Below are positions 13,002 through 24,294 of a DNA stretch of 64,000 nucleotides, piece after piece. The DNA lies in assembly GCA_951640195.1 (NCBI GenBank), contig OX621167.1, positions 1,612,001-1,676,000 of the forward strand, written 5' to 3'. The notes beneath the pieces are model-generated. The model was given only the letters and a program-made list of their open reading frames with translations. It did not search any database and was not told where the DNA came from. Source of the DNA: Porpolomopsis calyptriformis. Taxonomy: Eukaryota; Basidiomycota; Agaricomycetes; Agaricales; Hygrophoraceae. How positions within the stretch are numbered: position 1 is the stretch's first letter; the number at the start of each line of letters is the position of its first letter. The position numbers and the translations under genes were made by a program.

Positions 13002-13592
13002 ATAATCTCCTTTGCATAGAGCAGTACTAGTTTGTACCAGTCCGAAGTTGTAGCTGATTTGTTTGTTCTTATTTGGTCAAAAAATGTGTTCAAAGCCTCT
13101 AGTGTCAAGCTCACTGCTCCTTAGTATTGACAGTGAAGCTTGATACTAGGTTAGTTACTCCCTGTATTTATATTACTATATTAGTAGTATTAATAGTGAA
13201 GCTTAACACCAGGTGTGCTTCTTAAGGCAGTAGCTTCCAGCCTTGATAATTGGTGAGCAACTCGCAGGTGGAGAATGTATCAGGGCTAGAAGCTACTGCC
13301 TTAAGAACCACACCTAGTGTTAAGCTTTACTCCCAGTGAAAAGTCCACCGAGTGGGATCTAGATAAAACTGGGTAAAACTAGACACAACTGTATATATCT
13401 TAGTAAATCATAGTAAGACCTTTTATATGCTTGGTTGCACACTTATATTGCATGATTTGAAGTTGCCAGGCAGACATCTGCCAGCTAAAATGACAACTTT
13501 TCGACAACACAATTTGTATATATCTGTGTCAATACAAGTTGCGTCAATTACTATTACTTCCTGCTTCCCGCTTCCTATTCCCCTCTCCTATA

Positions 13593-13931
13593 ATGGCCTC
13601 CAAAAAGACCTGGTCCTGTGATTGCATAGAAAAATGCAAAGGAAACCTACAGACTGTATCTGAGTCAACCTATCGGAGGCACAAGAAATTCTATCAGCAA
13701 GACCTTTCAGCAAAATTCTTGGAGTTTCTAGCCAATACTGCTATCCAAACACAAGTATCTGGTGAAGGCCATTTAGGCAAATGAAGGAGTGATCTTACTG
13801 ATATGGGATACCTGCAGGATAGTCAGTCCAAGCGCATGCGCAGTGATCATCTTTCTTATGATAATATTAAGGTACTTTTGCTTTACTTATTTGATATCCT
13901 ATGTGGGTGGGATGATCTTTCTATGCAGAAT
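13593..13931 (+). pseudogene. X transposase gene, part 1 (N-terminal Cys motif)
   Basis: ATG at 13593, about 260 bp inside the left end of X. The N-terminus MASKKTWSCDCIEKC with TYRRHKKFY is the Cys-rich opening typical of this agaricomycete transposase-like family. An in-frame TGA follows near 13783 and coding similarity continues to about 13870. The gene is then interrupted by a solo A LTR with TSD AGAAT. Confidence 0.6.
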
Positions 13932-14290
13932 TGTCAGAGATATATTTTTTCCTTTTCCTTTGCTCGTCTATTCCTATTTACATCAGACAGTTTATATCAA
14001 TAGCTGCTTAGCCACCCAAGTTCTGCTTAGTAATAGAAGGTGACCAAGCCATATCTATATTTAGTCTACCATCACTCTCCTTATCTACATGACTTATCCA
14101 TAGTCATTACAACTCACACGTAGTCAGTATGACTCATACTTAGCTAGTATATAAAGCTAGCAGTAGATAGACTTAGGATAAGTCTGTTTCTTTTGTTAAC
14201 ACCCCAATCAGTAGTCTTCCAACCCTTTAAAACCCTACACCCAGAGCCTGAAGTAAAACCTTGCAATAAACCCTAGACTGCTGTCTAACA
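13932..14290 (+). repeat. Solo LTR of gypsy family A
   Basis: TGTCAGAG...GTCTAACA, 359 bp, the same length as the LTRs of A1 and A2, flanked by a perfect TSD AGAAT (13927-13931, 14291-14295). It contains the TATATAAA box of this family. It sits inside the X transposase gene. Confidence 0.95.
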
Positions 14291-14295
14291 AGAAT

Positions 14296-14717
14296 AATCC
14301 CACAAATACACTACGGAGATGGACGATCCTTATCCGCAAGATGTAGCTGGATCACTTGATCATAATACTATGGAGATGGACAATCCTTACTGGCAAGATG
14401 TAACTGGATCACTTGATTCTTGTGACATTCAGAATGATCCCAATCCTAACCCCACCCCTCCATACAACTGTCCTGAATCACCAGAACCTATAGCTATCCA
14501 TATTGAAGAAATCAAGATTGCCCTCCAGTTTATTCAAGCTATAAAATGTGCATCACTTGATGATAAGGCCAATTGACTTGATGAGGATGCAATGGCGTGG
14601 TTGCGCAATCCTGTTCCCAATCATGGCATGGATCTTGATGATCCAGACTTGCAGCTCTCCATTGATATGTTCCTCTCAGTAACTAATGCTTTGCAGGAGA
14701 CTTATAACACCATGCAT
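14296..14717 (+). pseudogene. X transposase gene, part 2
   Basis: Open from 14319 with an acidic repeat (two copies of a PYxQDVxGSLD unit), then IEEIKIALQFIQAIKCASLDD, a TGA at 14574, and DPDLQLSIDMFLSVTNALQETY. From memory this corresponds to the region following the Cys motif in the same family. It is cut at 14717 by a K-family LTR. Confidence 0.6.
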
Positions 14718-15305
14718 TGATACGACCCCTCTGTCTCCTGAGCACTGTATATTCAACTATACAAATACTAGACACCTATCAAGTCCTTTGAATACAAACA
14801 TAAACCCTCTGAACACCCCCAATAGCTCCCAAACATCCCGAATGAGTTCGAGATTCATCAAACACTCTGAACGCAAATGAAAGTTTGTATATCAAAGGGA
14901 AGACACTATTCAAAGGCATCGGTTCTCTTCTGTTTCTCCCTTTTCATTTGACTTCTTGATTCCCATTCACTACTTTCCCCTTCGATCATTAGAGAGGCTC
15001 CCCTTTTATCATATACATTCAAAGGGATCCTTGTACTAGAATATATATATACTATATATTGTAGCTAGTGATCCAACAAGTTAGATATTTGCTTCTCTCT
15101 TGCTCTCAAGTCTAGATCTTCTAAGACTTCCTCTCAACTTCCTCTTTCAATCTTCCAATTCTTCCAATTCCTCGATCAATCACATTCATGAACAATTGAA
15201 GACTTCCTTTCCACAATCATCAATCATAGACTGTGTCAAGACTCTTTATAGTCATCCTCGCACCTTGTTCTGTGTTCAGTTCTTATACACGAAGCAGATG
15301 TATCA
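14718..15305 (+). repeat. LTR-like element K (K1), complete
   Basis: Begins TGATACGACCCCT and ends GCAGATGTATCA, 588 bp. The first bases match family J, which also has TGATACGACCCCT. The terminal part recurs inverted at 63777-64000. Flanks are GCAT and ATGG, so no TSD is visible; a solo LTR with altered flanks is likely. Confidence 0.7.
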
Positions 15306-16008
15306 ATGGCTCAAACCATATAACTATGTTGTCAAAGGATGTGACTATAGCAATATAGAGATTTCTGCCCTTCACACCTCTCCTACTCAGAGATACCTCT
15401 AAAACCTAGTGTACCTCTAGTAATCCCCAAATCAAACTTAATACAAGACTCACCACCTAGAAACTGGCATATCAAAACTAAGTCTCTTCAGTGGAATCCC
15501 ACCGGACCAAATTCTTGGTATCCCAGGTTGCTTCAGTTCCAATGTTATATACCTCACTGCGCTCAATATTCCCAACCTTCTCCTCAGCCTATGGTGTGGT
15601 ACAATAGACTGTAACAAGACAGATAGCAAACTAACATGGCCATAGGCGGTACTCCAAGGTGAGGTATGGAAGATACATGGACAGCAAGTTGCGAATACTA
15701 TGCCATACCTACCTAAGTCTTTTGACTGACCTCCACACAACCTAGCTGAGAAGATCTCTAGTAGTTACAAGGCCTGGGAATTCCTCATATACTTGTTTGG
15801 GTTAGGTCTGGGACTTCTCTATCACATCCTCCCTCTCCAATACTGGATCAACTTCTGTAAACTTGTCTCAGGTATTCAGATCATTCTACAACAAAATATT
15901 GTGCCAAGTGAACTTCAAATGGCCTACAAATGCCTTGCTCAATTTGCAATCGAATTTGAAGAGCTCTACTACTAGTGCAGAACAGACCACCTCCACTTTG
16001 TACATCCT
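15306..16008 (+). pseudogene. X transposase gene, part 3 (core)
   Basis: The best-preserved coding block: IPPDQILGIPGCF, ALNIPNLLLSLWCGTIDC, AVLQGEVWKIHG, PHNLAEKISSSYKAWEFL, and PSELQMAYKCLAQFAIEFEELYY, with a few stops and one frameshift near 15650. This matches, from memory, the central region of the DUF4218-bearing transposase-like proteins of agaricomycetes. Coding stops at the F1 target site ATCCT (16004-16008). The next residues of the protein are found at 31969 on the minus strand. Confidence 0.75.
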
Positions 16009-16421
16009 TGTTATAAACTGGTTATTGTCAAGACAGTTTTACTTCTGAGTGCTCTGTCCAAGACGATAATGGTGGTCTCAAGTCCTAGTTATTGGGGTGT
16101 CTAATGAGGAATCAGACTTAAGGTCTGAGTACAACTAACTAGGAGTTTATATACTGACTATGTTGCAGTGGATGAGTTAGTGTTACAACAAGGAATACAT
16201 GTGGTAGATAAGAGATAAGCATGATAATAATGCGGAGCATGTGAAGGGATGATATATAAGTAGTCAGAAATGAAATATATCCTATCTAAGGTAAATGAAA
16301 AAGGTAAGGCTATGGGGAATCCCATAGTGTAATTGTGGGGAATCCCAAGCAAAGATAAGACAAGTCCAACTAAGCTACAATGACTAACATAGGGAAAGAG
16401 TGAAAAATTACATCTATGACA
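16009..16421 (-). repeat. F1 3' LTR
   Basis: 413 bp, with ends TGTTATAAAC on the plus strand at 16009 and ATCTATGACA at 16421, that is TGTCA...TAACA in element orientation. Matches LTRs at 31970-32384, 47508-47919 and 63721-63776. Confidence 0.92.
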
Positions 16422-16455
16422 TACACCTTGCTTTTCAGGAAATTCAACCTGAATT

Positions 16456-16646
16456 TCAAACTTGGGTGATGTTGGTTGTTTCATTCTCTGAGGCCTGAGT
16501 CTGGATTTCCTCAGTGGCGGGGGCCTCAATGGCCACTGAGAGGAAAGTGATGGGATCGGTTTCCACAGTTGGCTGGGTGGGGGAGGGGATAGCAGTGACA
16601 GTCTCATCTTCATCCAGGTACTCCAGATTGAGGTCAATAGGGTATT
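16456..16646 (-). pseudogene. F1 additional ORF, 3' part
   Basis: Continuation of the coiled-coil ORF split by A1. An acidic stretch (YPIDLNLEYLDEDE) leads to a segment with VAIEAPATEEIQTQASEN and a stop at 16456-16458, just before the 3' LTR. The same C-terminus is present in F2 (63459-63686). Confidence 0.75.
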
Positions 16647-17005
16647 TGTTAGATGGCAGTCTAGGGTTGATCGCAAGGTTTTACTTCAGGCTCTGGGTGT
16701 AGGGTTTTAAAGGGTTGGAAGACTACTGATTGGGGTGTTAACGAAAGAAACAGACTTATCCTAAGTCTATCTACTGCTAGCTTTATATACTAGTCAAGTA
16801 TGAGTCATGCTGACTATGTGTGAGTCGTAACGACTATGGATGAGTCATGTAGATAAGGAGAGTGATGGTAGACTAAATATAGATATGGCTTGGTCACCTT
16901 CTATTACTAAGCGGAGCTTGGGTGGCTAAGCGGTTATTGATGTAAACTGTCTGATGTAAATAGAGACAGACGAGTAAAGGAAAAAGAAAAAATATATCTC
17001 TGACA
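16647..17005 (-). repeat. A1 3' LTR
   Basis: 359 bp, TGTCAG...CTAACA in element orientation. A purine-rich stretch (TTTTTGTGGAGGTGAA) sits just inside it as the likely polypurine tract. Confidence 0.96.
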
Positions 17006-17284
17006 TTCACCTCCACAAAAAGGAAATTCGTCCCAAATTTTGAGAAGACCCTTTGAAGCGAAGGAAGGATGTCAAGAGGAGGTGTAAAGGGATGGTAGAG
17101 GTGGGTAGAGGGGAGATGAGATAGGTGAGCGATGAAGAGGAGGGATGAGTGGACAGATGTCGGATCAAAGACTATCCACTAGGTATACTTTTCCTCAACT
17201 CTCCAGTAGATATCACCTTCTCTAACCATACATCCAGAAGGGAGGTGTAAGGAATACTGTTCATTAGGGAACAGTGTCCACTCC

Positions 17285-17977
17285 CTAGGTTGCGCCATCA
17301 TAAACTGGGGGTTGAAGCAGGTGTCCATCTGGGTCAAACCAGTGGTAACGGCCATCCAACTCCCGGGCACGTCGCAACCAAGTTTCAGCCAGCTCCCTAC
17401 ACATTACAGCATTCTGCTCCAGGTCAAGGATCCTTTCGTACTTAGCATCCATCATTGAGTGGTACCCGTTCTGGGCAGTATAGAGTCAGTTGGCAACACG
17501 ATGGATGCGGTGCGAGATGGGGTCTTCGGGGATAGTGGGGGTGGTGATGTCGGATTCGTCCTGGTCCGGTATAACCATCAAAAGTTGGCGCCCAACTTGG
17601 TACGCCTCCAGCCAATCTTCAAGTTGATTCTTCTTGTCGTCAAAGTCGCTGTCCTTGTCGAACGTGTACCAGTGACGGTTGTAGTTAAGTTCGCATCGAT
17701 GTGCTCCAGAGATAAAAGGGACGTAGGTTTCGGGGCACCCAGATAGGTGCTTGACCTTGGCAAAGGGGAGCCCTCGGTAGTTACAATTTTGTCCTGGCTT
17801 GTCAATAGTATCGGTACGTCGTTTTGGCTTCTTGAACCATCAGGTAACCAAGACACTGTCGGACGAGGAAGAGGAGGAAGAAGAATCGGGGGGGAGGTTG
17901 GAGGTAGAAGCGGTGGGGTTCCCTCGGGGTGGACGCCTCCCAGTCGACTTGCGGGCGTAATGAACTTCACGGGGCAT
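17285..17977 (-). pseudogene. A1 additional ORF (between pol and 3' LTR), 230 codons
   Basis: Same length and frame as the A2 ORF at 55625-56317. A basic/Pro N-terminus (MPREVHYARKSTGRRPP) and a run of eight Ser lead into a conserved domain with YVPFISGAHRCELNYNRHWYT and a helical C-terminus (AETWLRRARELDGRYHWFD). TGA codons replace Arg near 17836 and in the NRL segment near 17490. It lies about 115 bp after the chromodomain stop. Function unknown; it has no similarity I recognise to env, gag or nucleases. Confidence 0.7.
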
Positions 17978-18091
17978 TTCGTGCTTCTTTTGATGATTGT
18001 TGGAAAGGGGAAGTCCTTATAATTGTCGGAGATTGAAAAGGAGAAATGGAGATTCAACGATCGTGATGTTGGTAGTATTCGTAAAAGAGAG

Positions 18092-21000
18092 TTAAATCGC
18101 TGCTTGAATAGACTTTTCATAATTCATTAAGATGTCTTTTGCGTGCTTGAGGTTCCATCGTGGTTCCCAGGTGGCTGCCTCTATTGGGTAGCCTTTCCAC
18201 TTGATTAGATATTGTCGGTTTCGCTTTCCTGGGGTGATTTAAGATACGTTCCACTTCATACTCGGGTTCTCCCTCAATCACATCTGGAGGCGGTCGGAGA
18301 TTGTCATCTTCTCTGATTGGGGGGTGGAGATCAAGATTCTCCTCTAGAGCCTTAAGTAGTGAAACGTGAAACACGGGATAAATCCTCCATGACAGCGGTA
18401 ATTTTAGTCGGTAAGCCACAGGCGATACTTGTTTTAGAATTATAAAAGGTCCGAGCTGGCGGACATCCAGTTTCTTCGCGGGCCAGCTAGTTTTCAAATT
18501 CTTGGCATCAAGCCAGACCCTTTGTCCTTCGTAAAACGTGGGTTCCTTTTGATGTTTTCAATCGGTATAGAGCTTCATTGAGTTAGCGGTCTTTTGAAGA
18601 GACTCTTCAGCATTCTCTCTAGCTCTAGTAAGCTGCATGTAAAACTCGTTGGCATCGGGATTTGAGGTTTGGGTTGGAACTGATAAGGGGGTGTGAGGGT
18701 GTCGACCATATTCAAGCCAGAAGAGGGATTGGTGAGTGGAGGAATGTTCTCAGTTGTTATAAGCAAACTCCACTGGAGCTAACCAATCTTTCCAATCATC
18801 TTGCATGAAGTTAGTGTAGAGCCATACGTACTGCTCTAACTCTTGATTGGTTCGTTCGGTTTGTCCATCTGTTTGGGGGTGATAGGCGGTAGAAAGCCCA
18901 GAAGTGGTTCCTAGGAGTTCATTTAATGACGTAGCGAATTTTGATGAGAACTGGGTTCCTCAATCAGTAATGATCTTCTCTGGCCATCCATGGTGCTTCC
19001 AGACATGTTCTTGAAACAGCGCAGCAGTTCCTTTAGTAGATAGGTTTCCAGTTGTTGGGATGAAGTGAGCTCGTTTAGTGAATCTGTCCACCACAACTAG
19101 AATAGCATCAAATCCTTTCAAATTAGGGAGTTCCACGATTAGATCAGCAGTGATCTGTTGCCACAGTTTAGTAGGAGGGGGTAACAGTTGGAGAAGTCCA
19201 GTGGGTTTCTGTGGATAAACCTTGGTCTGTTGACAAGCAAGGCAGGACTTCACATAATTGGTGATATCTTGTGGGGCACCTTCCCATGTGTAATTACGGA
19301 GGAGCAGTTCCTTCGTCTTCTCAATGCCGGGATGGCCACCAGTGGGTGTGTCATGGGTCAATCGAATAATTTCTGTGCGCAAAGATACGTCCTTTGGCAC
19401 AACTATACGATCTCCAGCATCGCGCACAATGCCATCTACGTGGGTGTATCCGGAAGAGGGATCTTCAATTTTGGCCATGATCTCGAGAGGTAGGGGGGAA
19501 TGAAAACAAAGCTTGGATAAAAAGTTGGGGGACGACAAACTGATAATTGCATTGATGAAAAGCGCATTGACAAAAAGTTCTTTTGGCAGAAGGACCTTGT
19601 CCTCCACCTCCTCATAAGACTCTGGGTAATGATCCGGATGTTTGGAGAGTCCATCAGCCTTATTCTTGATTCTAGGCTGGTAGCTGATTCTGAACCAAAA
19701 GCGAGCTAAAAACTCAGACCATCTAGCCTGGCATCTAGAGAGTTGGTGACTGGTTATGAAGTATTGGAGGGACTGGTTGTCAGTCTTGATCATAATGGGT
19801 TGTCGTGTCCCTTGCAGGAGGTATCTCCATTCATTCAAGGCAGATATAATGGCTAAAAGCTCTTGGTCATGGGTAGGGTAATTTCGTTCAGCTGGGAGGA
19901 GGGTCTTGGAGTAGAAGCCAATGGGGTGCCAATCTTCTTCATCATTCTCTTTCTGGGTTAAGACTGCACCCAGTGCAACACCAGAGGCATCCATCTCCAG
20001 AAGGTAAGAAAGGTCTGGCTTCAGGGTTCTCAAAACAGGAGCAGAGGTAAGTGCATTCTTGAGGGTATCAAAAGCACATTGTTGCCTAGGGGTCCAAATC
20101 CATTCTTGATCCTTTCATAGGAGCTCATTGAGAGGACGAGCAATCAGGGAGTAATCCTTGATAAACCTTTGCCAAAAGTTGGCAGTGCCAAGGAAGGATT
20201 GGAGATCTCATTTCTTCTGGGGGATAGGCTAGGTTCTGATCGCCTCAACCTTCTTGGGGTTGATAGCAATGTGGCCTTTTGAGATCATCATCCCTAGATA
20301 AATCACTTCCTTTTTCTCGAACTGGCACTTGATGGGTTTGCAGGACAGTTGATTCTTCTCCATGATCTCTAGAGTTCGTTCCGTCCAATAGGTGAGTTCA
20401 TTGAGGTCCTTTCCCATGATCAAGATATCGTCAATATAGATATGGACCTGCTTGGAATCGATAACCTCTTTGAAGAGAACGTCGATCATTCATTGGAAGG
20501 AGGCAGGCAAGTTTTGCATTCCAAAGAACATAACGGTGGGCTCAAACAGCCCTCATCGAGTGTTGAAGGCTCCTTTCCATTCGTCTCCTTCTTTGATACG
20601 AATATTGTTAAAGCCCCATCGGATATCCATAACTGTGAATAGTTCCGCCTCTAACAACTTGGTCTGTTGAATAATCTCAGAGATGAGAGGTAAGGGATAA
20701 GCATCTGGGATTGTGTGAGCATTCAGATAGCAATAGTCTTGGATTGGATGTAGTCCAGCATCTTGTCCTTGGGCATTAACTTCTTCACCTTTGGCAGTAA
20801 AGAAGAATGAGGCAGCCTGTTTGGAGTTCGATCGTCGTATTCGTCCACTTGCAAGTTGTTTCTCCAAGAATTCATTCAGCTTTCCTTGTTCATACTCAGT
20901 GAGTTTGTACACCTTTCCAATCTTGGGTCTAAAGGTAGGTTCGAGATCGATTGCATGGTCAAATTCTGGTCGTCGTGGGGGAAGTTCATCGAAGGTAGTC

Positions 21001-21669
21001 TTCATAAACACCTTCCAGTGCCTCCAGTATTTCTTCGGCACATACTTCTTCATATCTTCCTCCACAGTAGTGGGTCTTGCATGGTCTCCCAGTGAGACCA
21101 ATCTGATAATCTTGGCATAGGAGTCGCCATTCAATATAGAGCCTACTCATGACACTATCACTCTAGCCTGAGAAGTCTTGGTTGGGGCCACAGTCTGATG
21201 TGAAGTCAGTGTTCCAGCCTTCTAGTCAACCAGGGGATCGTTACGTTTGAGCCACGGGTAGCCAAGGATAACCTATATCATATCTCCTAAATTTGTCACT
21301 TCCAAACGGGTTCGTTCCCTAGGAAAATCTGGCATCTCCAACCACAGGTCTACAGCATATTCAATGGGACCTCCTCGGTTGTCTGTCCCATCTGCATTCC
21401 GCATGGGGATTGGTCCTTCCAATCGATAAAAAGGGATATCGCGCTCCTGCACAAAGTTCCAGTTTATAAAGCATCCAGAGGCGCCAGAGTCTATCAATGC
21501 ACTGGCAGCAATTCGTCTACCAGTGTCTGTAGTTTCCAACCAAGGGGTATGGTCAAAGCTTCTTCGCTCAAATCAAGTGCACCAAGAATTTGGGAAATAG
21601 ATTGTATAGGGGTAGTGGTACACATAGAAAAGGAGTCCGCAACGCATGAGCTATTGTCCGGACTGTTCA
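18092..21669 (-). pseudogene. A1 pol (protease, RT, RNase H, integrase, chromodomain)
   Basis: Follows gag in the -1 frame. Protease ALIDSGASGCF (21480-21510), RT with YIDDILIMG (20415-20440), RNase H with EMDASGVALG and DNQSLQYF, the integrase H2C2 finger and catalytic core (TADLIVELP; IITD then stop near 18960), and a C-terminal chromodomain (EPEYEVERILNH then KWKGYP near 18190-18260). At least six stops break it, several being TGA at Arg positions. A2 has the same layout with different lesions. Confidence 0.93.
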
Positions 21670-23076
21670 AAAACCCTGTTTCTCCAAAGCTCTCTTTAGC
21701 TCTTCTTTCCTCTTAGGCTCCCAGTTGACGATGCCACACTTCTCGAAGTCTTGACAAGAATCTTCATTGGAGTTAACCTCCTCAATCGAGGCTGAGGTCT
21801 CCAGAACTTGAATATTTCTCCCTCAACCAGGTTTCTTTCCTCCACGACCTCTAGCTGCTGGGGTGAAGGAGCGGCTTCCAGAACCAGAAGTACTTGTCCT
21901 AGGAGCATTGGGACAAGAACTGGCAAAGTGGCCAAATCATCCACAGTTGAAACATGCTCCTTTGGGAATTCCTCCTAGTGAAGCAGGCTTCTCTTCTTGT
22001 TTGATTCTGGGGGCAGCAGGGTTGGAATAGGTGGAGGGACCAGCAGGTGGTCCTTGTCGGTAGGGGGTGTTGGTGATGCGAGTGTTACGAGTCTGGGGCT
22101 TAGAAGATGTTCTAGCCAGGAATTCTCGATGTCATCTGTCAAGTTCTGCAGCACAAGACTGCCATTCAAACAGGGTGGTGGGTTGACGATCTGAGAGGTA
22201 GATCTGTCGCAAAAGGGAGGGGTTGAGTTCGTCTTTATACAAAGTCACTGAAGCTTCTTGTCCGTATCCAGTATCATGGGCCCATCGATTGAAATTGATG
22301 TTGTACTCCTCTGCGCTCTTGTTGAACTGCTTGACGTCCTTGATCTTCAGTTGAGCAGTTGACTTGGGGTCCAAGTCTCCAAAGTCTCGGGTGAGGGCTT
22401 GTTCAAAGACAGCCCAATCAGCACCAACCCAGTTCAACATTGTGTAAGCGTCTACTTGATGCTCAGCCCATGGTTCTGCATTTCCTCCAATCATAAACGA
22501 CAAGGCATAGATAATCTTGTCGGCCTCTGAGATTCCTGGTTATCCCAAATGATTCAGCTTCACTTGACGCAAGAAATTGTGAAGCTTGGTGGGGTCACCA
22601 GAGAATTCATCAGGAGGGTTCATCTTGATCTTGGCGGGGGCAGGGGCAGGGGCAGGGGCAGGGACAGGTTGGGGGAATACTGGGGGTGCTTGGAAGGGTT
22701 GGGGAAATGGCCCAAGAGGGGCAGGGACAGGTTGGGGGCCTATGAGGTTGGCCATCAATACTTGAAGTTGTTGTTCGATTCTATGACTCGCTTGCGCTTG
22801 GTCTTGTTGGACCTGCAGCAATTGTTGATAATCCTGCTTCATGATCTCGAAGGCTACGCGTGGATCTTCTTCTTCATCCTCATCATTGTCCTCAGCTCGA
22901 CCTTTCCCTTTTGAGTGAGAGGGACCCGCTTGTTCTTGTTCTTGTTCTTGTTCTTCTTCTTGGGCAGGGTCAACTGTCTCGTCGGGGATGGGAGCTGGGG
23001 CAGGAGGGAGAGAGCCTTCCTGGGAGAGAGGGATAGCAGGGTGAGGGATAGTGGATGATGAACGAGTCAAAACCAT
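21667..23076 (-). pseudogene. A1 gag
   Basis: The start is ATG 23076 (MVLTRSSST). Pro/Gln-rich N-terminus with a Glu-Gln repeat, a retrotransposon gag domain (MNPPDEFSGDPTKLHNFLRQVKL) and a zinc knuckle ACFNCG...GHFASSC. There is a stop at 22540 in place of Arg and a TGA inside the knuckle. The frame closes at TGA 21667-21669 directly after the slippery heptamer. Confidence 0.92.
21670..21676 (-). promoter_or_regulatory. A1 gag-pol -1 frameshift heptamer GGGTTTT
   Basis: In gag phase it reads CAG GGT TTT TGA, fitting X XXY YYZ with the stop immediately after. Slipping back one base enters the pol frame. The same site occurs in A2, F1 and F2. Confidence 0.75.
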
Positions 23077-23256
23077 TGGTGGAACGATGGCAGTTGGATA
23101 TTGGGGAGCTTGACGGGAATACAAGGGGAGAGAGCAAGCCTAATTGATGTTGATGTCTGGGTGGTGAAATTGATCTGGTGGGTGAAGACCTTCAGCGCTA
23201 GCCAGACAGAGTAGAGGTTGTATAGCATGGAGTGAGCAAGAAGGAAGTCTGTTTCT

Positions 23257-23615
23257 TGTTAGACAGCAGTCTAGGGTTGATTGCAAGGTTTTACTTCAGG
23301 CTCTGGGTGTAGGGTTTTAAAGGGTTGGAAGACTACTGATTGGGGTGTTAACGAAAGAAACAGACTTATCCTAAGTCTATCTACTGCTAGCTTTATATAC
23401 TAGTCAAGTATGAGTCATGCTGACTACGTGTGAGTCATAACAACTATGGATGAGTCATGTAGATAAGGAGAGTGATGGTAGACTAAATATAGATATGGCT
23501 TGGTCACCTTCTATTACTAAGCGGAGCTTGGGTGGCTAAGCGGTTATTGATGTAAACTGTCTGATGTAAATAGAGACAGACGAGCAAAGGAAAAAGAAAA
23601 AATATATCTCTGACA
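23257..23615 (-). repeat. A1 5' LTR
   Basis: 359 bp. In element orientation it carries TATATAAA and, 32 nt further, AAGTCTGTTTCTT (23355-23367), exactly complementary to the 13 nt overlapping its inner edge (23245-23257). Confidence 0.96.
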
Positions 23616-24150
23616 GTATTCGACCGATCTCCTGTACTTGATGAGGGTCTCTCTCATTGTAAGATCTTGTCGTGTCAAGCCCCTCAATGGCTCGACAATC
23701 TTCCAGCATTTGGGAAATGAGGGCATGGGTAGTGGTATTCCTGCAATCGATCCAGTTTCGCTTTTTCTCTTGCTCAAGCATCCAGAGTTTGCATTTGAGT
23801 GCATCATGACTGTCCTTCCAAAATATAATACATTTCTCCATCAACTTCAACTCTGCCTTTGTTGCCGTCAGCTCCACTTGCAACTCGCAATTCCACTGTC
23901 TGAGACTTTCATTGTTAACATTCAAGCAGGTGATGGTGACATTAGGATCTTTGGGGGGAGGAGTTGCCTCAGTATTGAAAAGATCGGCGGCAGTCATGTA
24001 ACATTGTTAGCATAGTTGCCTAGAAATAGGGATGGCAGTAGTGGAGGAGGGACTAGGGGTAGGGGAATGGGCGCAAGAAGGGGGAATTTGTCCTTGACGA
24101 TGAGTAGCAACTTGACATTTAGGTTGGGGGGTATGAGTGGCAGGTATCTT
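23616..24150 (-). pseudogene. F1 additional ORF, 5' part (coiled coil)
   Basis: Lies between pol stop (24295) and the A1 insertion. The N-terminal part resembles F2 (PATHTP...QGQIP) but its ATG is lost. It then reads TAADLFNTEATPPPKDPNVTIT and a leucine/glutamate-rich coiled coil (NCELQVELTATKAELKLMEK), a Trp-rich segment and LTMRETLIKYRRSVEY, with one frameshift near 23660. Its 3' part is at 16456-16646. Function unknown. Confidence 0.72.
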
Positions 24151-24294
24151 CAAATAAATTGTAGTAGTTGGGGTGTTTTGTTGAAGGTGGGCAAAAGATT
24201 GGATGGAGTCATATCAACAACTCTGAGTTTATAAGTGCCACTCAGATCTAAGAATAGAATTCAAAAATGAGTAGCCAGAATAATAACAAATGAG

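Larger units (their letters stand above)
9015..13248 (+). repeat. Copia solo LTR (C3), split by an hAT transposon
   Basis: The LTR starts TGTTAGGATGTAATAATCTC at 9015, resumes at 13010 and ends CCTTGATA at 13248. The flanking 5-bp TSD is ATTAG (9010-9014) and ATTGG (13249-13253), one transition apart. Only 24 bp of older DNA separate it from the TSD of the next copia LTR (13273). Confidence 0.88.
16647..23615 (-). mobile_element. Complete Ty3/gypsy chromovirus A1, 6969 bp
   Basis: Two 359-bp LTRs bound gag, pol and an additional ORF, all on the minus strand. A perfect TSD GTATT lies at 16642-16646 and 23616-23620, inside the additional ORF of F1. The two LTRs differ at only a handful of sites, mostly transitions at CpG, so it is a young insertion. 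All coding regions nevertheless carry stops. Confidence 0.97.

Noticed and set aside
14718..15305. A TSD for K1.
   Set aside because: The flanks GCAT and ATGG do not match at 4 or 5 bp under any small shift of the ends that I tried.
15450..15740. Open frame of 96 codons on the minus strand.
   Set aside because: It lies antisense to the well-recognised X transposase core; the sense frame carries conserved motifs.
22540..22914. Long open frames antisense to gag and pol of A1, A2 and copia.
   Set aside because: They are shadows of GC- and Pro-rich coding sequence, are not conserved beyond the sense frame, and have no start context or motifs.
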